The notes beneath the pieces were generated by a model, which did not search any database, was not told the DNA's origin, and saw only the letters and a list, made by a program, of their open reading frames with translations. Shown piece by piece: positions 16,409 to 25,062 of a stretch of DNA of 64,000 bases. Position 1 is the first letter of the stretch, and each line of letters starts with the position of its first letter. The position numbers were made by a program, and so were the translations under genes. The stretch spans positions 62,001 through 126,000 of the forward strand of contig JADIMM010000023.1 of NCBI GenBank assembly GCA_017694795.1, in the 5' to 3' direction. This stretch comes from Candidatus Gallitreponema excrementavium (GTDB lineage: Bacteria; Spirochaetota; Spirochaetia; Treponematales; Treponemataceae).

Positions 16409-17277
16409 TTTTTATCCATGAATGATTTTATTTCCCTTACCCACGGGGAAACGAAGTTTTTTCCCGTGTCCTTTTCGCTGTGTTCAAAGCCAGGAAAGCT
16501 GTTGAGCTCACAAAGGTAAAACTCTTTACCGCTGTATAGAAAATCCATGCTGCCGCAGAAGAGACCGGATTTTTCAATTATGAACTCCGCTGCTTTTTTT
16601 AGTTTTTTTACGGGGTGGTAAACAAATGATTTTCCGCCTTTGCAGCCATTGGACAAAAAATTTTCCGGATTATGGCGTTTTAAAGCACCTGTAATTTTAC
16701 CGTTACAGAAAAGAATCCTTATGTCTTTTCCAAGGGAATCAGTAATACATTCCTGGATAACAAAATCTTTTATATCAAGCCCTTTTTGGGTTACCGATTC
16801 CAGAATGTTTTTGAATTCATCCCCGTTATGAATTATATGTATTCCTTCCCCCATTTTGCCGTATCTTGGTTTAAATATTACCGGGTAATTATCCACTGTT
16901 TCTGAAAGGGAAAAAACTTCAGGTGTTTTAATTATGGTGCCAGAGAATTTTTCAATGGTTTTCAGTTTATCCCCCGCAAGTTCTGTACTTTCCCTGGAAT
17001 TAAAAAAAAGGCAGTTTTCTGATTCCAGTAAGTCAAAAATCAATGGGTCTGTTACGCCCCGGAGCCAAAAACACTCCCTGTGTCCGGCCGGACTCTGCTT
17101 TTCTGAAAGGAAAAAACTTGTAAACCAGTTTTGAAAATCTTTCTCGAGGACAAAGTTAAAGTCAATTTCGCTTTTTTTGCATTCTTCCCTGATTCTCATG
17201 ACCGGATAAAAATTTTCAGCCCATTTTATATCACCGGTTTTCAGGTTCATGACGAGTATAAGCCTGTTTTTTTTCAT
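16405..17277 (-). CDS. RimK-like ATP-grasp ligase
   Basis: A 290-residue ATP-grasp enzyme, expected to form an acyl-phosphate and join a carboxylate to an amine. Visible elements are the nucleotide lysine in PVIFKPRYGKMGEGIHII, the DFVIQECI strand, the RimK-type DIRILFCNGKITGALKRHNPENFLSN and the metal-binding LCELNSFPGFEHSE. RimK adds glutamates to ribosomal protein S6; relatives make cofactors and peptides, so the substrate is open. It is the last gene of the operon and overlaps the upstream gene by 4 nt (ATGA), suggesting a shared role with it and the Rsm22 protein. Confidence 0.82.
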   Translation of the reverse strand: MKKNRLILVMNLKTGDIKWAENFYPVMRIREECKKSEIDFNFVLEKDFQNWFTSFFLSEKQSPAGHRECFWLRGVTDPLIFDLLESENCLFFNSRESTELAGDKLKTIEKFSGTIIKTPEVFSLSETVDNYPVIFKPRYGKMGEGIHIIHNGDEFKNILESVTQKGLDIKDFVIQECITDSLGKDIRILFCNGKITGALKRHNPENFLSNGCKGGKSFVYHPVKKLKKAAEFIIEKSGLFCGSMDFLYSGKEFYLCELNSFPGFEHSEKDTGKNFVSPWVREIKSFMDKN

Positions 17278-17756
17278 GTTACGGTTTCTACCCCGGATAC
17301 CGGTATTTCCCCGAAAAAATTAAGAACCGAGGCTGCAAGATTTTCTGCCTCTTCTTCCTTTATGCAGCCTTCGTCCTTAAAAGTGAATCTTAGAAAATCT
17401 TTAAACTGTCCTGTTGTTAAATTTTCCGGAAAAAGAATAAATACATATGAAAAATCATCCGGTTTTACAAAACTTATGGTTTCCCTGCCAGTTTGAAAAT
17501 CCGGGGAAATATTTGTGCCTTTATCAGCTGCCCTGGTATAAAAACTTACGGAAGTAATTTTACCTGTAAGACTGCATTCCATTTCGTCTGTTTTTTCGGG
17601 GAGACATTCCTTTATGAGATGGATTTTATATTCCAAGGGATGAATCTGATGTTTGTATGCTGCTTCAAAAATTACAACATTTTCAGGAATTCTTACCATC
17701 CCTTTTTTATGGAGAACCAGAAATTCAAAAAGCTCCATTCCCCGGTTTTCAATCAT
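17274..17756 (-). CDS. Hypothetical protein between Rsm22 and ATP-grasp genes
   Basis: A 160-residue soluble protein of unrecognised family. No signal peptide, membrane segment or cysteine motif is visible. Composition is mixed alpha/beta with an acidic centre; the N-terminal part FLVLHKKGMVRIPENVVIFEAAYKHQIHPLEYKIHLI is the most patterned section. It is real because it overlaps both neighbours by ATGA (17753-17756 and 17274-17277). The context suggests it is a subunit or substrate-presenting factor for the ATP-grasp enzyme or the Rsm22 protein, but this is only inferred from coupling. Confidence 0.6.
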   Translation of the reverse strand: MIENRGMELFEFLVLHKKGMVRIPENVVIFEAAYKHQIHPLEYKIHLIKECLPEKTDEMECSLTGKITSVSFYTRAADKGTNISPDFQTGRETISFVKPDDFSYVFILFPENLTTGQFKDFLRFTFKDEGCIKEEEAENLAASVLNFFGEIPVSGVETVT

Positions 17757-19054
17757 TTGGAATCTGCCTTTTTCTGTTCTTTTTCTGTGTCTTTTTTCTT
17801 TCTGTGGGCAGTAAAAGTTTCCATACCTTTTTCATGTTTTTTTGAAGTATTTCCGGAAATATCAAGAATAAAGGCCCCTGTTTTTGGATCAAGTTTTTTA
17901 GAGAATTCCTTACCGGTAGATAATAAGGTCCCCGAGTTAATTTCTTCCAGCTTTTTTGATTTGAAAAAATCAGAAAGAATCACAAGCCCACAGGCACTGC
18001 AACAGTATCTTCCGGTTTTGAAATCAGGCAGTTTGATTTTATCTGAAATAACCCTGAGTTTTAGCTCTCCGAAAGAAGAAGGTTCCGGTTCTGTTTTGCA
18101 TTTCTCCGCAAATACAAAGGACAGGGAAATCCGTTCTTTTTCCAGTTTTGCAAGTTTTGATAGTTTCCTTAAATTTTCAGGGGCTTTGTTACCGTCAAAA
18201 ACAAAATGGCACCATTTTCCACCCCGGTCCCCTTTCATGGGACATTCCCCCTGGTGGGGGCAGGGGGAAATAATTTTTGCTTTCCGTTTCATAAGGGACC
18301 CTCTCAAAAGGGAAATAAATTTTCCTGAGGGGGGGATTCCCGGTTCAATTACAAGAATTTTGCCTCCCGGACCTGTCATTTCTGTAAAACGCCTTGCTGC
18401 CGAAGCTGCGATGGATTCGGTTTTTTCCTTTGCATTCCAAAAAACTTCGTTGAACATATTTGCGCAGGAAAGGAATTTGACCTGATGATTTATTTTTGTT
18501 TCCATTCCACCTTTTATTTTTATTATTTTCCAGGGTTCGGTACATTGCGTTGACAAGGTTTCTGAACACACAGCATAGAAGATTTCTTCTCCACGGCTCA
18601 TTGTAGACATGGAAACATCCAGGGTGTACCAGGTAATTTTTTTGTTCCGCAGCTCCGGCTTGGCAATCCAGAGGGCTGTAACCATGGTCAAAGGACCGGA
18701 ACCTAAGTCCAGGGCATAGTCCCCGTCGTCCAGTTCTATTTCAAGATTGTGGAGAAGATGGACAAAGCGTACAAGATTCCACCACATAAAATAATGGATA
18801 TAAGCAAAACTCTGGGCAGGACTGTTCATATATGCAGGATTCCGTTCCGACCGCCGGTCTGTCAGCTGCCGGGACAACTCCCTTATGTTCATTGGAAGAT
18901 TGAATTTCTGCTTTTGAGTAAGGGGGTAAATGCCCTGTACTGTGGAACCGAATCCATTTAAAATTTTCTGTTGTTCCTCCGGCAGTGATGAAAAAAAATC
19001 CGAGACTTTTTTTACGGATCCGGTATTGCCGGATTTATTTGTAGTGTCAATCAT
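17753..19054 (-). CDS. Rsm22 family ribosome-associated methyltransferase-like protein
   Basis: Rsm22/METTL17 proteins help mature the small ribosomal subunit, best known in mitochondria, and carry an iron-sulfur cluster. The 433 residues have an SAM-type loop LDLGSGP (115-121) and the family cysteines C265-PHQGE-C271 and C282 in WCHF; another pair, C355/C358 region (CCSAC), follows. The C-terminal 50 residues are lysine-rich and probably bind RNA. It overlaps the MerR gene upstream and the hypothetical gene downstream by 4 nt each. Whether it still methylates rRNA is not shown by the sequence. Confidence 0.85.
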   Translation of the reverse strand: MIDTTNKSGNTGSVKKVSDFFSSLPEEQQKILNGFGSTVQGIYPLTQKQKFNLPMNIRELSRQLTDRRSERNPAYMNSPAQSFAYIHYFMWWNLVRFVHLLHNLEIELDDGDYALDLGSGPLTMVTALWIAKPELRNKKITWYTLDVSMSTMSRGEEIFYAVCSETLSTQCTEPWKIIKIKGGMETKINHQVKFLSCANMFNEVFWNAKEKTESIAASAARRFTEMTGPGGKILVIEPGIPPSGKFISLLRGSLMKRKAKIISPCPHQGECPMKGDRGGKWCHFVFDGNKAPENLRKLSKLAKLEKERISLSFVFAEKCKTEPEPSSFGELKLRVISDKIKLPDFKTGRYCCSACGLVILSDFFKSKKLEEINSGTLLSTGKEFSKKLDPKTGAFILDISGNTSKKHEKGMETFTAHRKKKDTEKEQKKADSK

Positions 19055-19413
19055 TTAATCATTCCGTTTTCCGGTGTTTCCGGATCATCATTTTTATCTG
19101 TATATTTGCTGACTATCTTGTAGAGGGTTATCAGCTCCCCTTTAACCTGGCCAATAACGGATTTTATTTCCGTGTTGTTTCCCGACAGGTTCTCCCTGAT
19201 TATCTCGTTAAAGGCTCCCTGGAGGGTAAATTTCCTTTTTTCAATCAGGTAGTTTAGTCTTTGTATCAACTGTATGTCGGCGGCGGAATATACACGTCTT
19301 CCGGCAAAATCCTTTTTAGGGGAAAGGAATGGAACCTGCTCTTCCCAGTATCTTAACACATGGGCCTTGACTCCGGTTATTTTTTCAACTTCCCCTATAA
19401 AAAATTCTGCCAT
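19051..19413 (-). CDS. MerR family transcriptional regulator
   Basis: A 120-residue regulator with an N-terminal winged helix typical of MerR: FFIGEVEKITGVKAHVLRYWEEQVPFLSPKKDFAGRRVYSAADIQLI (residues 4-50), then a short coiled region. It lacks a large effector domain and has no metal-binding cysteines, like HspR/SoxR-sized stand-alone types. It lies 18 nt after the Rossmann-fold gene and is coupled to Rsm22 by ATGA. It may regulate its own operon; the target site was not identified. Confidence 0.88.
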   Translation of the reverse strand: MAEFFIGEVEKITGVKAHVLRYWEEQVPFLSPKKDFAGRRVYSAADIQLIQRLNYLIEKRKFTLQGAFNEIIRENLSGNNTEIKSVIGQVKGELITLYKIVSKYTDKNDDPETPENGMIK

Positions 19414-19431
19414 AATTTACCCGGGAAGCTC

Positions 19432-20091
19432 TTAGAAAAAGAATTTTTCCTTGGATGAAATTCTGTTCCATTTAAAGTTAGGTTTGTTTTTTGGGGTGTC
19501 GAGGAACTGGAACAGTTTATTGCAACCGTTTTCAGAAAACTCATCCTGGATTCGGAACAGGTGTACATTCCAGTTTTCTTCCCGGGAAATTTCCCCGGTT
19601 TCTTCTGCCAGCTTCTCAAAGGCTCCCAGTGCTGCGGAAAGGGGAATGTTTCCGTAGCTGTTTTTTTTCGCCTTTAAAATAAAGACCAGCGTTCCGGCAT
19701 TTTGGACAGCGTACCGCTTTGTGAGCTCCCATGTCAGATAAATAAAGCCTGCAATTAAATTATCAATTATTTTTGCACATCCGGTTGATGTTAAATCCCT
19801 GAATACCTGAGAGTAATAGTCAGCGTCAAATACCAGCAGTGTTTCGTCGATTTTATGGAAAAGTCTTTCTGCTTCAACAAGGACAGTTCTTGCCCCTGCG
19901 TTGGATCCTCTGTTCCAAAGTGTTTCTACAGTTTTCCCGGAGGGATACTTTTTTATTTTGGTAGTGTCCTCCTTTGATGTTTTAATCCCTTCATAGGTTA
20001 TAACAAGGTTTCTGCCGGTTTTTCTGGCAGCTTCCCCTAAAGCCTCCCCCAAAGGAATCTCCTTTCCTGTTATTAAAATAGTCTTTTCCAT
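19432..20091 (-). CDS. Rossmann-fold (degenerate SDR-like) protein of unknown function
   Basis: A 219-residue protein whose N-terminus MEKTILITGKEIPLGEALGEAARKTGRNLVITYEG has the TGxxxxLG dinucleotide-binding pattern of short-chain dehydrogenases. The usual YxxxK active-site pair is not in its normal place (a YGN.PLSAALGAFEKL stretch occupies it), so dehydrogenase activity is doubtful. It opens the five-gene operon, with a promoter at 20098-20126 placing the start site at the ATG itself. Divergent from the SDF symporter. Confidence 0.6.
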   Translation of the reverse strand: MEKTILITGKEIPLGEALGEAARKTGRNLVITYEGIKTSKEDTTKIKKYPSGKTVETLWNRGSNAGARTVLVEAERLFHKIDETLLVFDADYYSQVFRDLTSTGCAKIIDNLIAGFIYLTWELTKRYAVQNAGTLVFILKAKKNSYGNIPLSAALGAFEKLAEETGEISREENWNVHLFRIQDEFSENGCNKLFQFLDTPKNKPNFKWNRISSKEKFFF

Positions 20092-20097
20092 GGGTTC

Positions 20098-20126
20098 AGT
20101 ATACTCTTTGTTGATGAATAGGGCAA
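20098..20126 (-). promoter_or_regulatory. Putative leaderless promoter of the Rossmann-MerR-Rsm22 operon
   Basis: On the minus strand TTGCCC (20121-20126), 17-bp spacer, TATACT (20098-20103), then GAACCC and the ATG at 20091. No Shine-Dalgarno is present. Confidence 0.55.
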
Positions 20127-20170
20127 GTTATAATAATTTCAGTTTAAGTCATAAGGTATTTTTTGTATTA

Positions 20171-20199
20171 TTGACTGTCACAATACAATCAGGTATTCT
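20171..20199 (+). promoter_or_regulatory. Putative leaderless promoter of the SDF symporter
   Basis: TTGACT (20171-20176), 17-bp spacer, TATTCT (20194-20199), then TGAAAC and the ATG at 20206. No Shine-Dalgarno is present. The geometry matches the divergent promoter at 20098-20126. Confidence 0.55.
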
Positions 20200-20205
20200 T
20201 GAAAC

Positions 20206-21432
20206 ATGAAAATTTGGCTTAAATATCTGATTGGTGTGGTTTTAGGTTTGCTTGGAGGTTTTTTCCTTCCGGCCTCTGCCTCAGATTCCTCTTTGGGAAA
20301 ATTCTTTTTTGACTTTTTTGTAAATGTGGGCAGGTACTCCCTTTACCCCATGCTTTTTTTTAGCTTTACCATTGCAGTTTTTGAACTTAGGGATGAAAGG
20401 CAGCTGCTTAGGCTTTCTGTTAAAACATTCATTACTATCATCGGAATGACATTGCTTTTGACAATAATCGGAGTTGTTTCGGTCCTTCTGGTCAGGCCGG
20501 CAAGGATAACAATTTTTGTGGAAGAAGAAGCTGTTTCCGGTTCCCTTGGTGTGTTGGAAGGTCTTTTGTCATTGTTCCCTTCTTCCGGATTTGAGGCACT
20601 TACCCAGGGGCTTTATATTCTTCCTTTATGTATTTTGGCGGGATTTGCCGGTGCTGCATGTGCAACAGATAAAAATATGTCAAAGCCTGTTGTAACTCTT
20701 TTTGACTCCCTTTCCAGGATATGCTATGAAATCATGAGCTTTATAATCGAAGTTATGGCGGTGGGAATGATTGCGGTGAGTTTTTTTTGGATGGTTCAAT
20801 TTAAAGCACTTTTATCCACAAATGTATTCAGGGGGTTCATAATACTTCTTCTCGTTGATGCACTTATTGTGATTTTCGGTGTATATCCCCTTTTATTAAG
20901 GATGCTGTTTAAAAAAGAAAATCCATATAGAATTCTTTATGGATGTGTTTCATCCCTGTTGGTTGGTTTTTTCTCCGGGGATGCAAATATGTCTTTGCCG
21001 GTGATGATAAGACACAGTAAGGAAAGTCTTGGTGTAAGGCGGCGGGTTTCCAGTGTTTCGCTTCCTCTTTTTTCTGTATTTTGCAGGGCAGGCTCGGCAC
21101 TTACATGCGCAGTCAGTTTTATTGTTATTTTTAATTCATATTCCCGTTTATCCATAGGTTTTTTTGATGTGCTTTGGATAACATTTGTTTCCTGCGGATT
21201 GTCTTTTCTTTTAGGCAGATTTCCCTCCGGCGGGGTTTACGCAGCTCTGGCGGTTTTGTGCGGACTGTATAGTAAAGATTATAACGCAGCCTACCTTATC
21301 TTAAAACCTGCTGCGTTTTTTATAGGTGCCGTGGCGGCCATGCTTGATAATCTTTCTGCAATGTTTGGAACCTATATTGTGGCGAAATCTGAAGGAATGG
21401 TCCACCACAGGGAAACAAGGTTCTTTATTTAG
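20206..21432 (+). CDS. Dicarboxylate/amino acid:cation symporter (SDF/DAACS family)
   Basis: A 408-residue inner-membrane transporter coupling uptake of an acidic or neutral amino acid or dicarboxylate to Na+ or H+. It has eight or so hydrophobic segments, two re-entrant-loop-like regions and the C-terminal AAMLDNLSAMFGTYIV in place of the family's NMDGT-type segment, so substrate specificity may differ from GltP. It is shorter than typical GltP (about 420-440). It is monocistronic: leaderless-type promoter in front, terminator behind. Confidence 0.82.
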   Translation: MKIWLKYLIGVVLGLLGGFFLPASASDSSLGKFFFDFFVNVGRYSLYPMLFFSFTIAVFELRDERQLLRLSVKTFITIIGMTLLLTIIGVVSVLLVRPARITIFVEEEAVSGSLGVLEGLLSLFPSSGFEALTQGLYILPLCILAGFAGAACATDKNMSKPVVTLFDSLSRICYEIMSFIIEVMAVGMIAVSFFWMVQFKALLSTNVFRGFIILLLVDALIVIFGVYPLLLRMLFKKENPYRILYGCVSSLLVGFFSGDANMSLPVMIRHSKESLGVRRRVSSVSLPLFSVFCRAGSALTCAVSFIVIFNSYSRLSIGFFDVLWITFVSCGLSFLLGRFPSGGVYAALAVLCGLYSKDYNAAYLILKPAAFFIGAVAAMLDNLSAMFGTYIVAKSEGMVHHRETRFFI

Positions 21433-21478
21433 GGTGTGTTTCCGGAAAATCACACAGGTTTTCCGGCCGGTTTTTCTG

Positions 21479-21520
21479 ACGCCCCGGTCTTATTTAGCCT
21501 TGGGCGTTTTTTTGTTTTTT
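21479..21520 (+). terminator. Intrinsic terminator after the symporter
   Basis: ACGCCC (21479-21484) pairs with GGGCGT (21502-21507) and is followed by a long T-rich tail to 21520. Confidence 0.8.
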
Positions 21521-21577
21521 TAATCAAAGACCATGGTATTACGGGTGCTTGTCTTAATATGCAGAAATCCTGAAATA

Positions 21578-21606
21578 TTGAATATTTTTTTATCTGTATA
21601 TATAAT
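21578..21606 (+). promoter_or_regulatory. argG promoter
   Basis: TTGAAT (21578-21583), 17-bp spacer and a perfect TATAAT (21601-21606). The start site is predicted near 21613, leaving a 33-nt leader. Confidence 0.65.
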
Positions 21607-21621
21607 TAGCTGATTTTAAAA

Positions 21622-21633
21622 GGGGAATTCCCC
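21622..21633. promoter_or_regulatory. Palindrome in the argG leader next to the Shine-Dalgarno
   Basis: The perfect palindrome GGGGAATTCCCC lies directly before GGAGG (21635-21639) in the predicted leader. A protein bound here, or an RNA dimer or hairpin, could affect argG expression. No regulator is identified. Confidence 0.3.
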
Positions 21634-21645
21634 CGGAGGTAAAAT

Positions 21646-22911
21646 ATGGGTAAAGATAAGGTTGTATTGGCTTATTCAGGTGGTCTTGATACCACTGTAA
21701 TTATTCCCTGGTTAAAGGAAAATTACGACTACGATGTTATCGCAGTTTGTGTTGATGTCGGCCAAGGAGATGATTGGAAGGCAATAAAAGACAGGGCTTT
21801 GAGAACCGGTGCATCTGCATGCTATGTTGTGGATGCTAGGGAAGAGTATATAACAGAGTATATCTGGCCCAGTGTAAAGGCAAATGCCGTTTACGAAGAC
21901 CGTTATCTTCTGGGGACTTCTACAGCAAGACCGCTTATTGGAAAGATTCTTGTTGAGTATGCCCGGCAGGAAGGGGCTGTGGCGATTTGTCACGGGGCAA
22001 CAGGAAAGGGTAACGACCAGGTCCGGTTTGAGCTTGCAATTAAGGCCTTTGCGCCGGACTTAAAGGTAATTGCTGCCTGGAGAGATCCAAAGTGGAATAT
22101 GGACAGCCGGGAAGCTGAAATTAAATATCTTGAGGACAGAAATCTTGAGGTCCCCATGAAAAAAGACCAGTCTTACAGCAGGGACGAAAATATCTGGCAT
22201 CTTTCCCACGAAGGTCTTGAACTTGAAAAAACAGAAAACGAACCTAACTGGAAGCATATGCTGAAGCTTACTACTCCTCCGGAAGAAGCTCCTGATGCCG
22301 GGGAATATGTAAAAATTGATTTTGAAAAAGGTGTGCCTGTAAAGGTAAACGATAAGGAAATGTCTCCCCTTGAAATAATGCTGGAGCTTAACAAAATCGG
22401 AGGAAGAAACGGTGTCGGGCTTGTAGATATTTGCGAAAACCGCTTTGTGGGTATGAAAAGCCGTGGCTGCTACGAAACTCCCGGTGGATCAATTCTGTAC
22501 TATGCCCATGAGATGCTTGACCATCTTTGCCTTGACCGGGATACATACCATTATAAACAATTGGTTGCCCTGAGAATGAGTGAACTTATTTACGACGGTA
22601 AGTGGTTTACAACATTAATGGACGCATGTATGGCTTTTGTTGATAAAACCCAGGAAACTGTTACCGGTTGGGTAAAACTCAAATTGTATAAGGGTTCAAT
22701 ACGGGGGGCAGGTTCTTATTCCAAATACAGCCTTTACAACGAAAGCATAGCATCCTTTACAACCGGAGAGCTTTATGACCATAAGGATGCCCAGGGTTTT
22801 ATAACCTTGGTGGGGCTTCCTTTAAAGGTAAGGGCTATGATGGAGCAGTCCGTTGGAGAAGGGCAGGCAGTCCGGGAAAGCGAGTCTTTAAAGAAAAGAC
22901 CAACCGAGTAA
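21646..22911 (+). CDS. argG: Argininosuccinate synthase
   Basis: ArgG joins citrulline and aspartate with ATP to give argininosuccinate in arginine synthesis or citrulline recycling. The 421 residues carry the PP-loop AYSGGLDTT (9-17), [13 protein letters not shown] for citrulline and aspartate binding, and [25 protein letters not shown] precedes the ATG. No argH or other arg gene is adjacent. Its strong promoter suggests high expression. Confidence 0.97.
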   Translation: MGKDKVVLAYSGGLDTTVIIPWLKENYDYDVIAVCVDVGQGDDWKAIKDRALRTGASACYVVDAREEYITEYIWPSVKANAVYEDRYLLGTSTARPLIGKILVEYARQEGAVAICHGATGKGNDQVRFELAIKAFAPDLKVIAAWRDPKWNMDSREAEIKYLEDRNLEVPMKKDQSYSRDENIWHLSHEGLELEKTENEPNWKHMLKLTTPPEEAPDAGEYVKIDFEKGVPVKVNDKEMSPLEIMLELNKIGGRNGVGLVDICENRFVGMKSRGCYETPGGSILYYAHEMLDHLCLDRDTYHYKQLVALRMSELIYDGKWFTTLMDACMAFVDKTQETVTGWVKLKLYKGSIRGAGSYSKYSLYNESIASFTTGELYDHKDAQGFITLVGLPLKVRAMMEQSVGEGQAVRESESLKKRPTE

Positions 22912-22949
22912 AGTCAGGATAAATATTTAATGCCGCCGGAGGGCATCAG

Positions 22950-23222
22950 ATGGAAGTTTTAATCATGGGCTTATCATTTTTTGCCCTAGGCGGGGTTTCT
23001 GTTTCATTAATAATTCTGGGAATTTATAATTTTTTGAAAAGTAAGACTTTCCTGAATTTTTTGTTGCTTTTATTTATGATTATAAACGGAACAGGGGTTG
23101 TTGTTTTTCCTGCTCTGCTGTGCTTTGGAAAAGGGATAAGGCCTGGTTTTGTTTGTGTTTTTTTGTTTTTGATTTTTTTTGCAGGGATAATTTTTTTGTC
23201 CGTGATAAGGCAGAAAAAATAA
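22950..23222 (+). CDS. Small membrane protein of unknown function
   Basis: A 90-residue hydrophobic protein with three likely membrane helices (about 7-29, 35-59 and 66-85) and a basic C-terminal tail. GGAGG is upstream of the ATG. It lies 38 nt after argG with no terminator between, so it may be co-transcribed. Family not recognised. Confidence 0.55.
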   Translation: MEVLIMGLSFFALGGVSVSLIILGIYNFLKSKTFLNFLLLLFMIINGTGVVVFPALLCFGKGIRPGFVCVFLFLIFFAGIIFLSVIRQKK

Positions 23223-23230
23223 TCATTAAC

Positions 23231-23259
23231 TTTACAGCTGGTATTTAAACTGTTATAAT
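23231..23259 (+). promoter_or_regulatory. tpiA promoter
   Basis: TTTACA (23231-23236), 17-bp spacer and a perfect TATAAT (23254-23259), about 47 nt before the tpiA ATG. Confidence 0.6.
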
Positions 23260-23306
23260 CTAGCTGGTCCTTTTGACCGTATGTTTTAATTTTGATGGAG
23301 TAGAAA

Positions 23307-24059
23307 ATGAGAAATTATTTTATTGCCGGAAACTGGAAAATGCACAAAACAACAGGGGAAGCTGTTGAATTGGCAAAGGCTCTTGTAGAAGACCTTAAAG
23401 ACGGAAAAAACAAATATATGATAGCTCCGCCTTTTACAGCATTGGATGCTGTATCAAAGGTTGTAAAGGGTACAAATGTGATGCTCGGAGCCCAGAATAT
23501 GTCTACAGAGGAACAGGGAGCCCATACAGGGGAAGTTTCTGTCCTTATGTTAAAAGATTTGGGTGTTCAGATTGTAATTTTAGGCCATTCCGAGAGGAGA
23601 CATATTTACAAGGAAGATGATGCAATGATTAATAAAAAAGTCAGATTGGCTTTAAAGCACGGCCTTGAAGTTGATCTTTGTATCGGAGAACTTCTTGAGG
23701 AAAGGGAAGCAGGAAAGGCAGAGGCTGTTTGCGAGAGACAGCTCAGGGAAGGTCTTGCAGGGGTAACTGCCGAGGAAATGAAGTTGGTTACCATTGCCTA
23801 TGAGCCGGTTTGGGCCATCGGTACCGGAAAAACTGCAACTCCTGATGATGCAGAAACTATCCATTACTATTGCAGGAGTGTTCTTGCCGATATGTACGGC
23901 AAAGAAGTTGCGGACAGTGTCGTTATACAGTACGGCGGTTCGATGAAGGCTGAAAATGCAAAGGCTCTTCTTGAAAAACCTGATATTGACGGGGGGCTTA
24001 TCGGCGGTGCATCACTGAAAGTTGAAACTTTCAGCCCAATTGCAAAGTTTAATTCATAA
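23307..24059 (+). CDS. tpiA: Triosephosphate isomerase
   Basis: TpiA interconverts dihydroxyacetone phosphate and glyceraldehyde 3-phosphate in glycolysis. The 250 residues keep the catalytic set: N9-x-K11 in GNWKMHK, H94 in GHSERR and E166 in AYEPVWAIGTGK, with the phosphate-binding YGGSM and GGLIGGASL. TGGAG precedes the ATG. It has a consensus-like promoter and a strong terminator, so it is a single-gene unit. Confidence 0.98.
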   Translation: MRNYFIAGNWKMHKTTGEAVELAKALVEDLKDGKNKYMIAPPFTALDAVSKVVKGTNVMLGAQNMSTEEQGAHTGEVSVLMLKDLGVQIVILGHSERRHIYKEDDAMINKKVRLALKHGLEVDLCIGELLEEREAGKAEAVCERQLREGLAGVTAEEMKLVTIAYEPVWAIGTGKTATPDDAETIHYYCRSVLADMYGKEVADSVVIQYGGSMKAENAKALLEKPDIDGGLIGGASLKVETFSPIAKFNS

Positions 24060-24081
24060 TAAGGTCTAGAATTTAAAGCAG

Positions 24082-24114
24082 AGGCTGTTCCATTCCTGGG
24101 GACAGCCTTTTTTT
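24082..24114 (+). terminator. Intrinsic terminator of tpiA
   Basis: A 10-bp stem (24082-24091 with 24099-24108, one G-T pair) is followed by seven T. Confidence 0.85.
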
Positions 24115-24129
24115 ACAGGATTTTGTAAA

Positions 24130-25059
24130 ATGGGTTTTTATTATTCGGCTTCAGATTTTTTTAAAGAAAAGTTCGGAAGAAAAATTTACAAGATTTCCCT
24201 GGACGGAGGGTGTTCCTGTCCCACAAGGGACGGAACCCTGGACACCCGTGGTTGTATATTTTGCAGCGGAAGGGGTTCCGGGGATTTTGCACCTTTTCCG
24301 GGACTTTCTGTTTCAGAACAGATAGAAGAAGGCAAGGCACTGGTAATAAAAAAACTCGGTAGAAAAAGACCTGATATGTCCCGGAGGAATTTTATAGCTT
24401 ATTTTCAGAATTATACTAATACTTACGGAAATCCAGGCCGGCTTTATTCCATGTATCTGGAAGCCTTAAATCACAAAGACATTGCCGGTCTGGATATTGC
24501 TACAAGACCTGATTGCCTGAATACTGAAATTCTTAGATACTTAGGGGAGCTGGCCGAAAAAAATTTTGTTATTGTGGAACTTGGTTTGCAGACAACAAAT
24601 GAAAAAACAGCTTCTTATATCCGGAGAGGGTTTAATAATGAGGCATACTTCGATGCGGTAAAAAAACTCCATGATACCTGCAGTTCAATCCATGTTGTAA
24701 CCCATACAATTTTTTATTTACCCGGTGAAACAGAAGCTGACATGATTAAAACAGTGGAAGATTCCGTTAATGCAGGAACAGACGGAATAAAAATATCCCT
24801 ATTGCATGTTTTGAAAGGGACTGATTTGGCAGAAGATTATAAAAAAGGTCTTTTTACCCTTCCTGAAATGGAAGAATATTTCTCGGTCATTTCAAAAGCA
24901 ATAAAAAAAATCCCTGAAAACATTGTAATCCACCGTTTGACGGGAGACGGTCCAAAAAATCTGTTGATTGCACCTTTATGGACAGGGGAAAAGAAGAAAG
25001 TTCTTAATGCAATGAACAAATATTTTTTTTCCAATAATGTTTATCAGGGAAGGAACTGA
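24130..25059 (+). CDS. Radical SAM protein, YhcC/TIGR01212 family
   Basis: A 309-residue radical SAM protein of the YhcC type. The N-terminal signature CSCPTRDGTLDTRGCIFCS contains the cluster cysteines in the spacing peculiar to this family, followed by a TIM-barrel-like core (IVELGLQTTNEKTASYIRRGF, HVVTHTIFYLPGETE). The reaction is not established for most members; RNA modification has been suggested. It begins 16 nt after the tpiA terminator T run with ACAGGA upstream, and ends 3 nt before the convergent EAL gene. Confidence 0.88.
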   Translation: MGFYYSASDFFKEKFGRKIYKISLDGGCSCPTRDGTLDTRGCIFCSGRGSGDFAPFPGLSVSEQIEEGKALVIKKLGRKRPDMSRRNFIAYFQNYTNTYGNPGRLYSMYLEALNHKDIAGLDIATRPDCLNTEILRYLGELAEKNFVIVELGLQTTNEKTASYIRRGFNNEAYFDAVKKLHDTCSSIHVVTHTIFYLPGETEADMIKTVEDSVNAGTDGIKISLLHVLKGTDLAEDYKKGLFTLPEMEEYFSVISKAIKKIPENIVIHRLTGDGPKNLLIAPLWTGEKKKVLNAMNKYFFSNNVYQGRN

Positions 25060-25062
25060 TAT

